A stretch of 64,000 nucleotides of DNA, from the NCBI GenBank assembly GCA_020444065.1, contig JAHLLQ010000005.1, forward strand, positions 310,001 to 374,000, given 5' to 3'. The position numbers were made by a program, and so were the translations under genes. This document shows positions 51,905 through 60,679 of the stretch, piece by piece. The notes under the pieces are model-generated. The model made no database searches and was not told the origin of the DNA. It was given only the letters and a program-made list of their open reading frames with translations. Numbering within the stretch: position 1 is the first letter of the stretch; each line of letters begins with the position of its first letter. Origin of the DNA: a bacterium. Its GTDB lineage: Bacteria; Sumerlaeota; Sumerlaeia; SLMS01; JAHLLQ01.

Positions 51905-54748
51905 TTGTCAGAAGCCATTCGCATTGGACCGTATGAGTTCGACCGCGACCCAAGGGGTATTCGGCTACGTCGCTTTGAGGGCGACATGCCGGGGGCATCG
52001 CGGGCCGTCTTCTATTTGACGCTGACCGAACAGGGACGCGCGCCGGCGGTCTTCCAGATCGCGCGCATGGTCCCGTCCAGCGACACGTCGCTGGACCTGC
52101 ACGGCTATACGACGGATCACGTCGCGCTGGACGGCCAGTTGATTTATCGGCCGGAAATTGACGGCTTCGAGATCCAGTTGGGGTTGGTCAATTCAAGCGA
52201 AGACATGAAGATGCGCCTCGAGGTGCATCTGGAACTCGTCGGCGAGGCAGACCCGCGCTGGATGATTCCGGGACTGTTCTACAATGACAATCGCCACCGC
52301 GACTGCGGCCGTGTTTACCCTGGGTACTCAGAGATCCGTCGCGATCCAGCGAAGTTTCTTTCAAACCACTGGTCTTTCCGAAGCGATCGTACCGCGATGC
52401 CGGTCGTCTTCTGCACGACGTACAATGCATTCGCTTTCATCTCGACCGAAGAGACCGTGGAAGCCTCGCGAGAGAATCCGCTCGGCGTTGGAATGACGTC
52501 GCTCGGGATCAGTGCCGAGGAAGGCCACCCGCGACTGTCGGTGCATTTCCCATATTGCGAAGCGCCGGTGAAGTACTCGTACTGCCACGAGGATCGTACG
52601 GATCCCGTGGAGACGTACCTTCACCTGGAAGCGAAGACTCGTCTGAGTCTCAGTTTGGAATTGGGCTTCTCGCCCGTGGCGGAATCGTCCTGGGAGCGCG
52701 TCTATCGCGCGCTGTACCAGGAGAAGTGGCCGAATCATCCCGTGCGCCCGACGCTACATTTCCTGCAGGCGGAAGAGTTGGCAGCCGAGGGACTGATGCG
52801 TTGGCATTTGGACCTCGAACACGGCATGATCCACGAGACGACAGCGTTCGACAAGCACTTCGGGCGCCGCGGTACGAACGTCGAGCGCCAGCACATGCAC
52901 GTCGGATGGCTGAGCGGCGCATTCCCGGCATACACGCTCCTGTGGCACGGTCGCGACTCCAAGGACCCGAACTGCGTGCGGGCAGGAACGACCGTCATCA
53001 ATCTGATCTGCAGCGAACTGGCGCCCTGCGGAACGTTCTTCCCGCTCTATGCGCTTGGGCAAGGTTTCACCGCCGGCTTTGGCCCGGAAGATGGATTGGC
53101 GCACAGCCGAACCATCGCCGAGGGCGCAATGTTTGTGATGCGCGCCATTCGCTTGGAGATGCAGGCAAACACGATGCACGGCGAATGGTACGATGCCGTG
53201 CGAAGCAATTTGGAATACATCCTCTCCAAGCAGCGGGAAGACGGTGCGTTCCCTGCCTACTATCGCATTCGTGATGGGCATCCGTACTCTTACGAAGGCG
53301 CGGCCGGCATGGTGTGGATTGCACCGCTGGTGGCGGCTTCGTCGCTTGATGGGACTGGCCGATTCCGGAAAGCAGCCGTCAAGGCCGGCGAGTACTACAT
53401 GCACTTCCTCGAGGAAGGTTTTGTTTACGGGTGCGTGGAGGACTTGCCGCTGGTTCCGACGGCCGACGATTGCCATTGGGCGCTGATCTGCTACATGCTG
53501 CTGTATGAGCTGGATCACGACGAGCGTTGGCTGGAGTCTGCACGTAAGGCGGCCGACCTGGCGCTGACTTTCCGCATGACATACAACGTGGCGTTCGCTC
53601 CGTGGACGATGCTGGCGCGCAATGAGTTCAAGACGCGCGGCGGCGATATCGCTTCCGTTGCGACGCCGACCCTGGGTCCGGCGGGCTTGATGAGCTTTGG
53701 CGAGATGCTGAAGCTGGCGGCGCTGACGGGCGATTCGTACTTCCGGGAGCGCGCCTACGAGGCTCGCGTCTTTGCAACGCAATTGGTCGCTCGCGTCGAT
53801 GGCGAACACAACTCGCGCGTCGGCCAGACAATCGGCCAGGTTTTCTACACGGACTGGTGGCAGCCGAAGGGTATGGTGTTGTCCCTGGGACACGCCTGGG
53901 CCGGTGCGCTCGTCAAGTACATGGAACTGATCGAGCGCCATCTGAACATTCCGACGGCCGCGTTGGAACAGGGCGACACGGATAGCGTCGTGCAGGCGAG
54001 TCAAAGCGCGATCGTTTCGCTGGGTGAAGAGATCGTATTGCCGGATCCCGTGGAGGTCCGCCGCCGGCGCCAGGAAAGCCAGGCAGAGGATGTTCGTCCC
54101 TCAACGACCTCGGCTCGGCCTTCGAGTTTCTCGTCCGAGTTCACGAGCCGCATCAGCCAGATTGCATTGGGCGAGGACTCGACGCCTTCGCCAGTTGCGC
54201 ACAAGAGCCGGCCGGGATCTCGAAGCGATGTAACGCCCGCGCCGCCGAGCCGTGACGAGGACAAGCGGCCGCCGACTCGGGAGCAAAGCAAGGCGGAGGA
54301 ACGGCGTTCCAAGATGGTGCCACGTAGCCGCGGCGACGAGGAGCAGAAGCGCGGGCCCCAGAAGACGCCGCTGGCGAGCAGACACGTGCCGCTTCCGAAG
54401 GACGAGGATCTCGGCATCAACTGGCATGAGCCGTTCACCGATGAAGCGATCTCGAGTGAACTCGTGCCGAAGCTCGACAAGCTCCAGGAAGAGGGCATTG
54501 TGCCCTCGGTGACTCCGGAGCCCAGTTCGGGCAAGGGAATCCTCTCGAACCTGTTCGAGAACGATTCGGCATTCCAGACTCCGGCCCCGGAGACCGGCGG
54601 AGATGATCCGGAAGACGAAGACCAGACGACGCGGCCATTTTCCTTCGACACGCCGCCGACGAAGGCCATGGATGACCAGGATAAGAAAAAGAAGCCTGGG
54701 ATTCATCAGGATACGGAAGACATCGAGATCAAGTGGAAGATCTTCTAG
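51905..54748 (+). CDS. Large toroid-fold protein with disordered C-terminal tail
   Basis: The 947-residue protein has no signal peptide. Residues ~1-270 are a beta-rich domain, and ~285-690 an all-helical region with repeated aromatic helices (H-G-E-W-Y-D, D-G-A-F-P-A-Y-Y, G-A-A-G-M-V-W-I-A-P, D-D-C-H-W-A) as in (alpha/alpha)6 toroid enzymes such as glycoside hydrolases, lyases and epimerases. Acidic residues that could be catalytic are present but cannot be fixed. Residues ~700-947 are low-complexity and highly charged, with S/R/E/K-rich and P-rich segments; short conserved-looking islands include N-W-H-E-P-F-T-D-E-A. TTG 51905 is the only good start. It stands alone on its strand. Function unknown; a cytoplasmic sugar-active or regulatory role is possible. 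Confidence 0.7.
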   Translation: MSEAIRIGPYEFDRDPRGIRLRRFEGDMPGASRAVFYLTLTEQGRAPAVFQIARMVPSSDTSLDLHGYTTDHVALDGQLIYRPEIDGFEIQLGLVNSSEDMKMRLEVHLELVGEADPRWMIPGLFYNDNRHRDCGRVYPGYSEIRRDPAKFLSNHWSFRSDRTAMPVVFCTTYNAFAFISTEETVEASRENPLGVGMTSLGISAEEGHPRLSVHFPYCEAPVKYSYCHEDRTDPVETYLHLEAKTRLSLSLELGFSPVAESSWERVYRALYQEKWPNHPVRPTLHFLQAEELAAEGLMRWHLDLEHGMIHETTAFDKHFGRRGTNVERQHMHVGWLSGAFPAYTLLWHGRDSKDPNCVRAGTTVINLICSELAPCGTFFPLYALGQGFTAGFGPEDGLAHSRTIAEGAMFVMRAIRLEMQANTMHGEWYDAVRSNLEYILSKQREDGAFPAYYRIRDGHPYSYEGAAGMVWIAPLVAASSLDGTGRFRKAAVKAGEYYMHFLEEGFVYGCVEDLPLVPTADDCHWALICYMLLYELDHDERWLESARKAADLALTFRMTYNVAFAPWTMLARNEFKTRGGDIASVATPTLGPAGLMSFGEMLKLAALTGDSYFRERAYEARVFATQLVARVDGEHNSRVGQTIGQVFYTDWWQPKGMVLSLGHAWAGALVKYMELIERHLNIPTAALEQGDTDSVVQASQSAIVSLGEEIVLPDPVEVRRRRQESQAEDVRPSTTSARPSSFSSEFTSRISQIALGEDSTPSPVAHKSRPGSRSDVTPAPPSRDEDKRPPTREQSKAEERRSKMVPRSRGDEEQKRGPQKTPLASRHVPLPKDEDLGINWHEPFTDEAISSELVPKLDKLQEEGIVPSVTPEPSSGKGILSNLFENDSAFQTPAPETGGDDPEDEDQTTRPFSFDTPPTKAMDDQDKKKKPGIHQDTEDIEIKWKIF

Positions 54749-54896
54749 CGGCTGGCGGCCCTGGCTCCGTTCGGAGTCCGTCTCCCCCCTTTTCGTTTGT
54801 CTGTGAATCCAAAATGTCTTGACGGTGTTGGCTTTCGTTTCTCCTGCTGAGGGGCACGGTTTGTCGCCGTGATTCCCGTCCCCAGAAGGCCTGTTC

Positions 54897-55625
54897 ATGA
54901 CCTCCGTCACGATGTCTCCCGCCGATCTCGCTGCAGTCGCCCCGAATCCGAATCGTTCGCTTTCCATCGAAGTCGAAGGGCGCGAGTTCCTTCGCCTGCC
55001 GGTGACCACACCAGTGCTCACTGGGGTGGATGACATTGCGGAGGCGGCGCGTGTTCACGCGGCGCCCCGGTCGCAGCCTGGGGACATGCTCTTCATTTCA
55101 GAGAAAGCCGTCGCGGTGACACAGGGCCGTGCAATCCCGGAATCGGAACTTCGCATTGGCCTGACGGCTCGGTTGCTCTGGCGGTTTGTGCACAAGACGC
55201 CCGCGGGGATCGGCCTGCGCCGTCCCAGCAGCATGCAATGCGCGGTGAATGAGTGCGGCGCGTGGCGGATCTGGCTGGCGGCGATCGTTGGGGCTGTCGG
55301 GAAGGTGATCGGCCGCCGCGGGGATTTCTACCGCGTGGCGGGCCCCCAGGCCGCGATGATCGACGCGGCAACGACTTCGCCGCTGCAGCCCGATTGCGTG
55401 ATCATGGGGCCGAAAGATCCGGACATCATCGCCGAACGCGTCTTCAACGTGACTGGCCTGCCGACTGCGATCGTGGATGTGAACGACATCGGCGGCTCCT
55501 GGGTTGTTGGGGCCAGCGCCGGGATCGACCGACCGCTGGTGGAGAAATGCCTGAAGGACAATCCGCTCGGCCAGGGAACGGAATGCACGCCCATGGGGCT
55601 GCTCCGGGCCGCGAGTGAGAACTGA
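54897..55625 (+). CDS. CofE-like gamma-glutamyl ligase family protein
   Basis: The 242-residue protein matches the F420-0:gamma-glutamyl ligase family by its core: G-D-M-L-F-I-S-E-K-A-V-A, then I-D-A-A-T-T-S-P, I-M-G-P-K-D-P-D and D-V-N-D-I-G-G-S, with a closing G-I-D-R-P. CofE adds glutamate to coenzyme F420-0, but this shorter relative group also occurs in organisms without F420. No other cofactor F420 gene lies in the window. AGAAGG precedes ATG 54897. Confidence 0.75.
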   Translation: MTSVTMSPADLAAVAPNPNRSLSIEVEGREFLRLPVTTPVLTGVDDIAEAARVHAAPRSQPGDMLFISEKAVAVTQGRAIPESELRIGLTARLLWRFVHKTPAGIGLRRPSSMQCAVNECGAWRIWLAAIVGAVGKVIGRRGDFYRVAGPQAAMIDAATTSPLQPDCVIMGPKDPDIIAERVFNVTGLPTAIVDVNDIGGSWVVGASAGIDRPLVEKCLKDNPLGQGTECTPMGLLRAASEN

Positions 55626-55664
55626 CAACCGATGACCTCATAAACTGCAGGGGGTCGCGTGGTT

Positions 55665-55715
55665 AACCGGCAGTTCGATCAGTGAGATCGAACTGCCGGT
55701 TTCTCTTCTGTCTCC
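55665..55715 (+). terminator. Strong terminator after the CofE-like gene
   Basis: Perfect 16-bp stem: AACCGGCAGTTCGATC (55665-55680) with GATCGAACTGCCGGTT (55686-55701), loop AGTGA, then CTCTTCTGTCT. It stands 39 bases after the stop. Confidence 0.9.
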
Positions 55716-55921
55716 ACAACGCAAGTCAAACCAGTGATCTCCGGCCGCCAGGAGGCTGCCGGTCTTCGCATCACAGCAGACGTCTGCATGCGAATATTGG
55801 GGCTACTCAAGACGGGCAATATTCGTTGACGGGCAGCCGCCCAGGGTGGTCTGAATAGTAGAAGTAGAACATTCTGTAAATCCCCCGTATTGGGGGGGAA
55901 CTCGCAAGAGGGACTACCGAT

Positions 55922-58414
55922 ATGATAGCTCCACGAGATGTATTTGGGGCGATCCGCGGGATCGCCGTTAAGACTGTGCGTCCGACGGCTACAGGATTCG
56001 CGATCGCTGCGCTCGTCGGCGGCCTCGGTTGCGCGACGGCTCCGCGAACGGACTCGTCGGCAACCGGGATGACTCTGGCCGAAGCAAGTGCCGCCATGGC
56101 CGAATCCGGCGCCTTGAACGACTACATTTTCACCCGCACGAAGGTCGGGCGGCACACCTTCCCGAAGTACCCGGACAAGGCTTGGGAATGGTTCTGTGAG
56201 CGGCGCCTGGATGATGGCATGAAGAAACTGCCGGACTTCTATCGGCAGGAAGCCATGCTGGTGACCCAGAAGAACAACATGGATCGCCGGACGCTTCGGG
56301 CGAATGCGCAGTGGACATTCCTCGGGCCTGACGGCACGACCGTTCAGCCGTCCGGTCGCTTGATCGAGATGGTGGTGCATCCGCAGGATCAGAACACGAT
56401 CTGGGGCGCCTCCGCGAGCGGCGGCGTCTGGAAGACGACCGACCAGGGCGTGACTTGGGCGAACGTGACGGACGGCAGTCTGCCGACGATCGGCATGGGC
56501 AGCCTTCAGATCGATCCGCACAATTACAATCGCTTGTATTGCGGCTTGGGCGAAGGTGTGCCGGGCAGCTTCTACGAGCCGTTCGGCGCGGGCGTTTATC
56601 GCTCGACCGATGGCGGAAGCAGTTGGTCGATCGTCAGCGGCACCAACGTGATGAACTACGTTACGGATATCGATATTGGTGCCAACTCGGACACGTTGCT
56701 CGTCGCCGCGAAGGGGTCCGGCGGAACCGGCGCCGGTTTCTATCGCACGACAAATGGTGGGACAAACTGGACCGCCGTTTCTTCCGATCCTTTCTTCGAT
56801 ATCAGCGTTGACCCCGCGAATCGCAACAATGTCGTAGTGACGCGCGGATACAACACTGTCAACGCCGCGAGCGGCGCCATTTTCTATTCGACTGATGGCG
56901 GGGCGACACTGAGTCCCTCCACTACTCCAAGCACTACAAATGCCTTCCGCATCGAGTTGGCTCGCAACGGCACGACGGTCTACGCGCTTGTCGGCGCAAC
57001 GGATTCTTCGATTCTGGGCATCTGGAAATCGACGAATAACGGGCAGAGCTTCTCTGCAATGTCGACTTCCGGCATTCCGACAAGCGGCGACTATAAGCCT
57101 GGCCAGATGACGTATAACTGCTCGATCGGCGTTAGTCCGACCGATGCCAACGTCATCTATGTCGGCTCGAACCTGCGCATGTACCGGACGACGAATGGCG
57201 GAACGAGTTGGGCGGCCGTGACGGACTGGGCAGGCGAAGGTGGCTTGAAGTACATCCATGCGGATCATCATTCGATTCGCTTCGGTTCGACAGGCAGTAC
57301 GGTGTACATGGGCACGGACGGTGGATTCTTTGTCAGCACCGACAGCGGGGCAAATTGGACGGAGCGCAATGTCCACATGACGTCGACGCAGTGCTATCGA
57401 ATCGATTGCGATCCACAGAACGCGCAGCGCGTGATCATCGGCTGTCAGGACAACGACAAGTACGTCCGGCGGACCGATGGGACGTGGCATCATTATCCCA
57501 ACGCGTTCGGCGATTGTATGGAAGTGATTGCCTGGCCGAACGACCCGTCGACGTACATGGGCTGCAACTACTACGCTTCGGCAGTGCGCCTCACGCCCGA
57601 CGATGGTGCAAACTGGTACTTCCTCCGCTCGTACGGTACTTCGAACAATGGCATTCCGGACGCCGAGAAGGGGGCCTGGGTTACCCCGTTCTTCATCGAT
57701 CCGCAGAATCCCAAGGACATCTACATGGGCGTGAATGGCGTCTATAAGGGAACCTACAACGGCATCAATCAGCCGTTCAGTTGGACGAATCTGATCGCTC
57801 CGAATACGAGCTATTCCCCTGCCAGCCTCGACACGCTAACGATCACCAATGGCATGACCGGCCGGAAGCTTGTCGGTTTCAGGGCACGTCGGAATAACTC
57901 GACAGGTCAGTTGGGCGTCGAGTTGTTCCGGTCGAATACGAATGGCACGAGCATCGAGTCTCTGACACTGCCGTATCTGGGCTGGATCAGCGACATCGAA
58001 TGCGATCCGTCGGATAACGATACATTCTGGATGACCTACTCCAACCTGGGTCTTGGCACCGGAAGTCGCGGGCGCATTTACAAGACGACCGATCTTGGGA
58101 CCACCTTCCACGACATGACGAACAACTTCCCGCAGGACCTGCCGGCCAATGCCCTCTGGATCGATCCGACCAATTCGAACACGATCATCGTTGGCTCGGA
58201 TATCGGTGCGTATCGCTCCGACGATGGCGGCAACACGTGGGTGTATTGGAATGACGGTCTGCCGCCGGTTGTCATCACAGACATGGCCTACCTGGCAAAT
58301 GGCCGAAAGCTGCGGGCTGGCACGTACGGACGCGGAATCTGGGAGACGCCTTTGGATTCGCAGGGCGGCTCGCCGAGCATCCGCATTGAACCTTCGACAC
58401 TTCAGTTCCCCTGA
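55922..58414 (+). CDS. Secreted BNR/sortilin-like beta-propeller protein, possibly truncated
   Basis: The 830-residue protein begins with a hydrophobic segment ending G-G-L-G-C, a non-canonical lipobox, so it is exported and perhaps lipid-anchored. Residues ~130-820 contain repeated Asp-box/BNR motifs (Y-R-S-T-D-G-G-S-S-W, V-W-K-T-T-D-Q-G, Y-R-S-D-D-G-G-N-T-W) like sortilin/VPS10 and photosystem II assembly factor propellers. The chain ends just after S-I-R-I-E-P-S-T-L-Q-F-P, which resembles the first strand of an Ig-like choice-of-anchor D/ASH domain, while the domain itself is missing. GAGGG lies 9 bases before ATG 55922. The next gene, 41 bases on, carries the matching remainder of such a domain. 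Confidence 0.8.
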   Translation: MIAPRDVFGAIRGIAVKTVRPTATGFAIAALVGGLGCATAPRTDSSATGMTLAEASAAMAESGALNDYIFTRTKVGRHTFPKYPDKAWEWFCERRLDDGMKKLPDFYRQEAMLVTQKNNMDRRTLRANAQWTFLGPDGTTVQPSGRLIEMVVHPQDQNTIWGASASGGVWKTTDQGVTWANVTDGSLPTIGMGSLQIDPHNYNRLYCGLGEGVPGSFYEPFGAGVYRSTDGGSSWSIVSGTNVMNYVTDIDIGANSDTLLVAAKGSGGTGAGFYRTTNGGTNWTAVSSDPFFDISVDPANRNNVVVTRGYNTVNAASGAIFYSTDGGATLSPSTTPSTTNAFRIELARNGTTVYALVGATDSSILGIWKSTNNGQSFSAMSTSGIPTSGDYKPGQMTYNCSIGVSPTDANVIYVGSNLRMYRTTNGGTSWAAVTDWAGEGGLKYIHADHHSIRFGSTGSTVYMGTDGGFFVSTDSGANWTERNVHMTSTQCYRIDCDPQNAQRVIIGCQDNDKYVRRTDGTWHHYPNAFGDCMEVIAWPNDPSTYMGCNYYASAVRLTPDDGANWYFLRSYGTSNNGIPDAEKGAWVTPFFIDPQNPKDIYMGVNGVYKGTYNGINQPFSWTNLIAPNTSYSPASLDTLTITNGMTGRKLVGFRARRNNSTGQLGVELFRSNTNGTSIESLTLPYLGWISDIECDPSDNDTFWMTYSNLGLGTGSRGRIYKTTDLGTTFHDMTNNFPQDLPANALWIDPTNSNTIIVGSDIGAYRSDDGGNTWVYWNDGLPPVVITDMAYLANGRKLRAGTYGRGIWETPLDSQGGSPSIRIEPSTLQFP

Positions 58415-58455
58415 TCGAGAACGGGACAACGAGAAACCATGGAGGCTTCACAAAA

Positions 58456-59718
58456 ATGACAATGATGAAAAAGATGCTCCAACGAGCTCTCCCCGTTTTC
58501 GCAGGAATGACCTTGCTGGGCAGTGCGGCCGCGCTCGAACCGATCGCGATGGGTGGAGAACACACTGCGCCGCCAATTGCTCCCGAGATTCTCCAGATGC
58601 TTCGCGAAAATCAAAGCTCGCCCATCAGTTCAAGAACCGGGGCGGATGCTCGCGGAGAAGTGACACTTCTGGCTGAAGATTTTGAAGGGTCATTCCCAGG
58701 AGCATGGGTTGTGTACCCTGCCAGTGGGTCCACCGATGCATATTGGGGGAATCAATCGACTCACACTTACCAAGGAAATGGCTCGGTCTTCTGCGCCGGT
58801 GCCGGAACTGCGGCGGTTGCGCCGGGAAGCACATATCCGGATGGTATGGACGCTTACATGGTGTCGCCATACCTGGATCTGAGCGACGCGACTGCTGCCT
58901 CAGCCAGCTTCATTGTGGAGAACTATCTCGAGGAAACTTGGGACTACTTCTACTGCTACGCCAGCGCTGACGGTTTCACAACCTTCGACTACTGGTATGT
59001 GACCTCGGATAACGATTGGGCGGTCGGCTCTTATGATTTTGCCAACACGCCGAACGGCTATAGCCTACTTGGCAATTCTCAGGTTCAACTGATGTTTCGT
59101 TTCTACAGCGACACATCGACCGGAGAGACGGGGACTTTCATAGACAACGTTCTGATCACAAAGACCACTGCCGGCGGGACACCGACGCCGACGCCGACTC
59201 CATCGCCCACACCGACGGCAACGGCGACGGCTTCGCCGAGCCCGACTCCATCGTCGACGCCAACACCGTCGCCGACTCCGTCCCCGACGCCGACAGGGGC
59301 AATCCAGAAATCGTTCACCGTTTACAATGACGGCACCGCGAATCTGACCGTCAGCCAGGTCGATGAGGAAACGGGAAGCAACTGGCTCTCCGTCTCAGCG
59401 CCGACAGGATATCCCGTGACGATTGCTCCCAGTGGCAATGCAGTCTTTACGGTGACGGTGGATCCGACAGGTCTTTCGAGCGGAGACTACGCGGATCGAT
59501 TGCTGGTTTACTCAAACGACACGGCGCACAGCCCTTACAGCGGCGGCGTGAATATCAACCTGCGCGTCGGCAGCACGCTCACGCTCAACGACTTCATCAC
59601 GGCGCTGACGTCTGCGCCGGGAACGACTCCGCCGGATCAGAATGGCGATTCGCTCATCGACGCAGCGGACGTCATCAAGTTCCAGACTACTCGGCGCGCG
59701 ACGTTGACAATCAACTGA
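58456..59718 (+). CDS. Secreted protein with choice-of-anchor-like domain, Thr-Pro linker, Ig-like domain and dockerin-like tail
   Basis: The 420-residue protein has a signal peptide cut near A-A-A-L. Residues ~70-235 form a jelly-roll/choice-of-anchor J-type domain (E-D-F-E-G-S-F-P-G-A-W-V-V-Y-P). A T-P/S-P linker (~240-280) follows. Then comes an Ig-like segment starting directly at F-T-V-Y-N-D-G-T-A-N-L-T-V without the normal first strand, and a C-terminal dockerin-like loop (D-Q-N-G-D-S-L-I-D-A-A-D-V-I). GGAGG precedes ATG 58456. It probably belongs to the same extracellular set as the neighbouring BNR protein. Confidence 0.82.
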   Translation: MTMMKKMLQRALPVFAGMTLLGSAAALEPIAMGGEHTAPPIAPEILQMLRENQSSPISSRTGADARGEVTLLAEDFEGSFPGAWVVYPASGSTDAYWGNQSTHTYQGNGSVFCAGAGTAAVAPGSTYPDGMDAYMVSPYLDLSDATAASASFIVENYLEETWDYFYCYASADGFTTFDYWYVTSDNDWAVGSYDFANTPNGYSLLGNSQVQLMFRFYSDTSTGETGTFIDNVLITKTTAGGTPTPTPTPSPTPTATATASPSPTPSSTPTPSPTPSPTPTGAIQKSFTVYNDGTANLTVSQVDEETGSNWLSVSAPTGYPVTIAPSGNAVFTVTVDPTGLSSGDYADRLLVYSNDTAHSPYSGGVNINLRVGSTLTLNDFITALTSAPGTTPPDQNGDSLIDAADVIKFQTTRRATLTIN

Positions 59719-59742
59719 GACCGCCATTGCCATGCAGTTCTG

Positions 59743-59773
59743 ACCGCCCCCGAAACTCGGGGGCGGTTTTCTT
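59743..59773 (+). terminator. Terminator of the dockerin-tagged gene
   Basis: Perfect 11-bp stem ACCGCCCCCGA (59743-59753) with TCGGGGGCGGT (59757-59767), loop AAC, then TTTCTT. Confidence 0.92.
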
Positions 59774-59833
59774 GTGGAACCCATTGCCGCGAGGGACTGA
59801 CGATGCTATTGCCATGGGTTGAGGATAGGGCGC

Positions 59834-60679
59834 ATGGATTTCCAGAACCCGAGAGGCATCACCGGATTCGAGCGAGGTTTGCTTGGCGTACCGGAGTGGT
59901 TCCTGGATGAGAATCCCGTGGCGGAGAGGATTCTCGGTTCGACGGCGTGGCGCGGGTATCCACTGATCGGCGGCGCAATCGTGGGCGGCCTGCTCGGCGT
60001 GCTGGAGGGGAATGGGGCGATTCTTCCACTCGTGCTGCGAATCCTCGCCGGCGAGCTCTTCGCGATCGTCGGAGCGTTTCTGCTCATCTACTGGCTGAAG
60101 GAAAGGTGGCTGCGCAGCGTCCTGGTCGATGATCTCGACCTGACGCTGCTGAGCGACGGCGAGATTTGCCACGGGCTGTGGGTCTCGCACATGGTGCCGC
60201 TGCTGAGAGTCCTCTTCGGGATCCTGGTCGGTGAGTTCGTCACCTTCCTCGTTCTTGGCATCCACCACGTCTTTACGAAACGCGTCGGTTTGGAGGAGGT
60301 GATCCAGACCTTCATCTGGATTCTCTTGCCCGTGCTGATATTCTGGTTCAATGCGTTCACTCTTCGAATGCTGGGTCCGCGGTTCCTGTTTGCTTCCGTC
60401 CAGGGGCCCACGGAACGCAGTTACGTGGCAATGGTGCTGGTCATGTTGGCGGAAAGCTACGGCGTCCTATTGCTGACGCTGCCGGTGATCTTGTTCACTG
60501 CGCTCTTTGCGGGGATCCTGCTGTCAATGCTGGGCGCGAGCCCCATGAACACGGTTGTGCTGACGTTTCTTGTGATCCTGTCGATGTTCAAGCGCGACAT
60601 CAGCGAGTCCTATCACTTGTCCATCGAGGCCGGCTGGAGAGCATGGCTGGCCTGGCAGCGCGAAGGCATCAGGGATTGA
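59834..60679 (+). CDS. Polytopic membrane protein of unknown function
   Basis: The 281-residue protein has about six hydrophobic helices (I-G-G-A-I-V-G-G-L-L-G-V, G-E-L-F-A-I-V-G-A-F, and others) and no recognised motif. It is a possible transport or envelope protein; no partner is apparent. ATG 59834 is chosen over the TTG at 59819. Its stop TGA directly abuts the stop of the convergent hydrolase gene (TGATCA), with no spacer and no terminator between them. Confidence 0.65.
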   Translation: MDFQNPRGITGFERGLLGVPEWFLDENPVAERILGSTAWRGYPLIGGAIVGGLLGVLEGNGAILPLVLRILAGELFAIVGAFLLIYWLKERWLRSVLVDDLDLTLLSDGEICHGLWVSHMVPLLRVLFGILVGEFVTFLVLGIHHVFTKRVGLEEVIQTFIWILLPVLIFWFNAFTLRMLGPRFLFASVQGPTERSYVAMVLVMLAESYGVLLLTLPVILFTALFAGILLSMLGASPMNTVVLTFLVILSMFKRDISESYHLSIEAGWRAWLAWQREGIRD

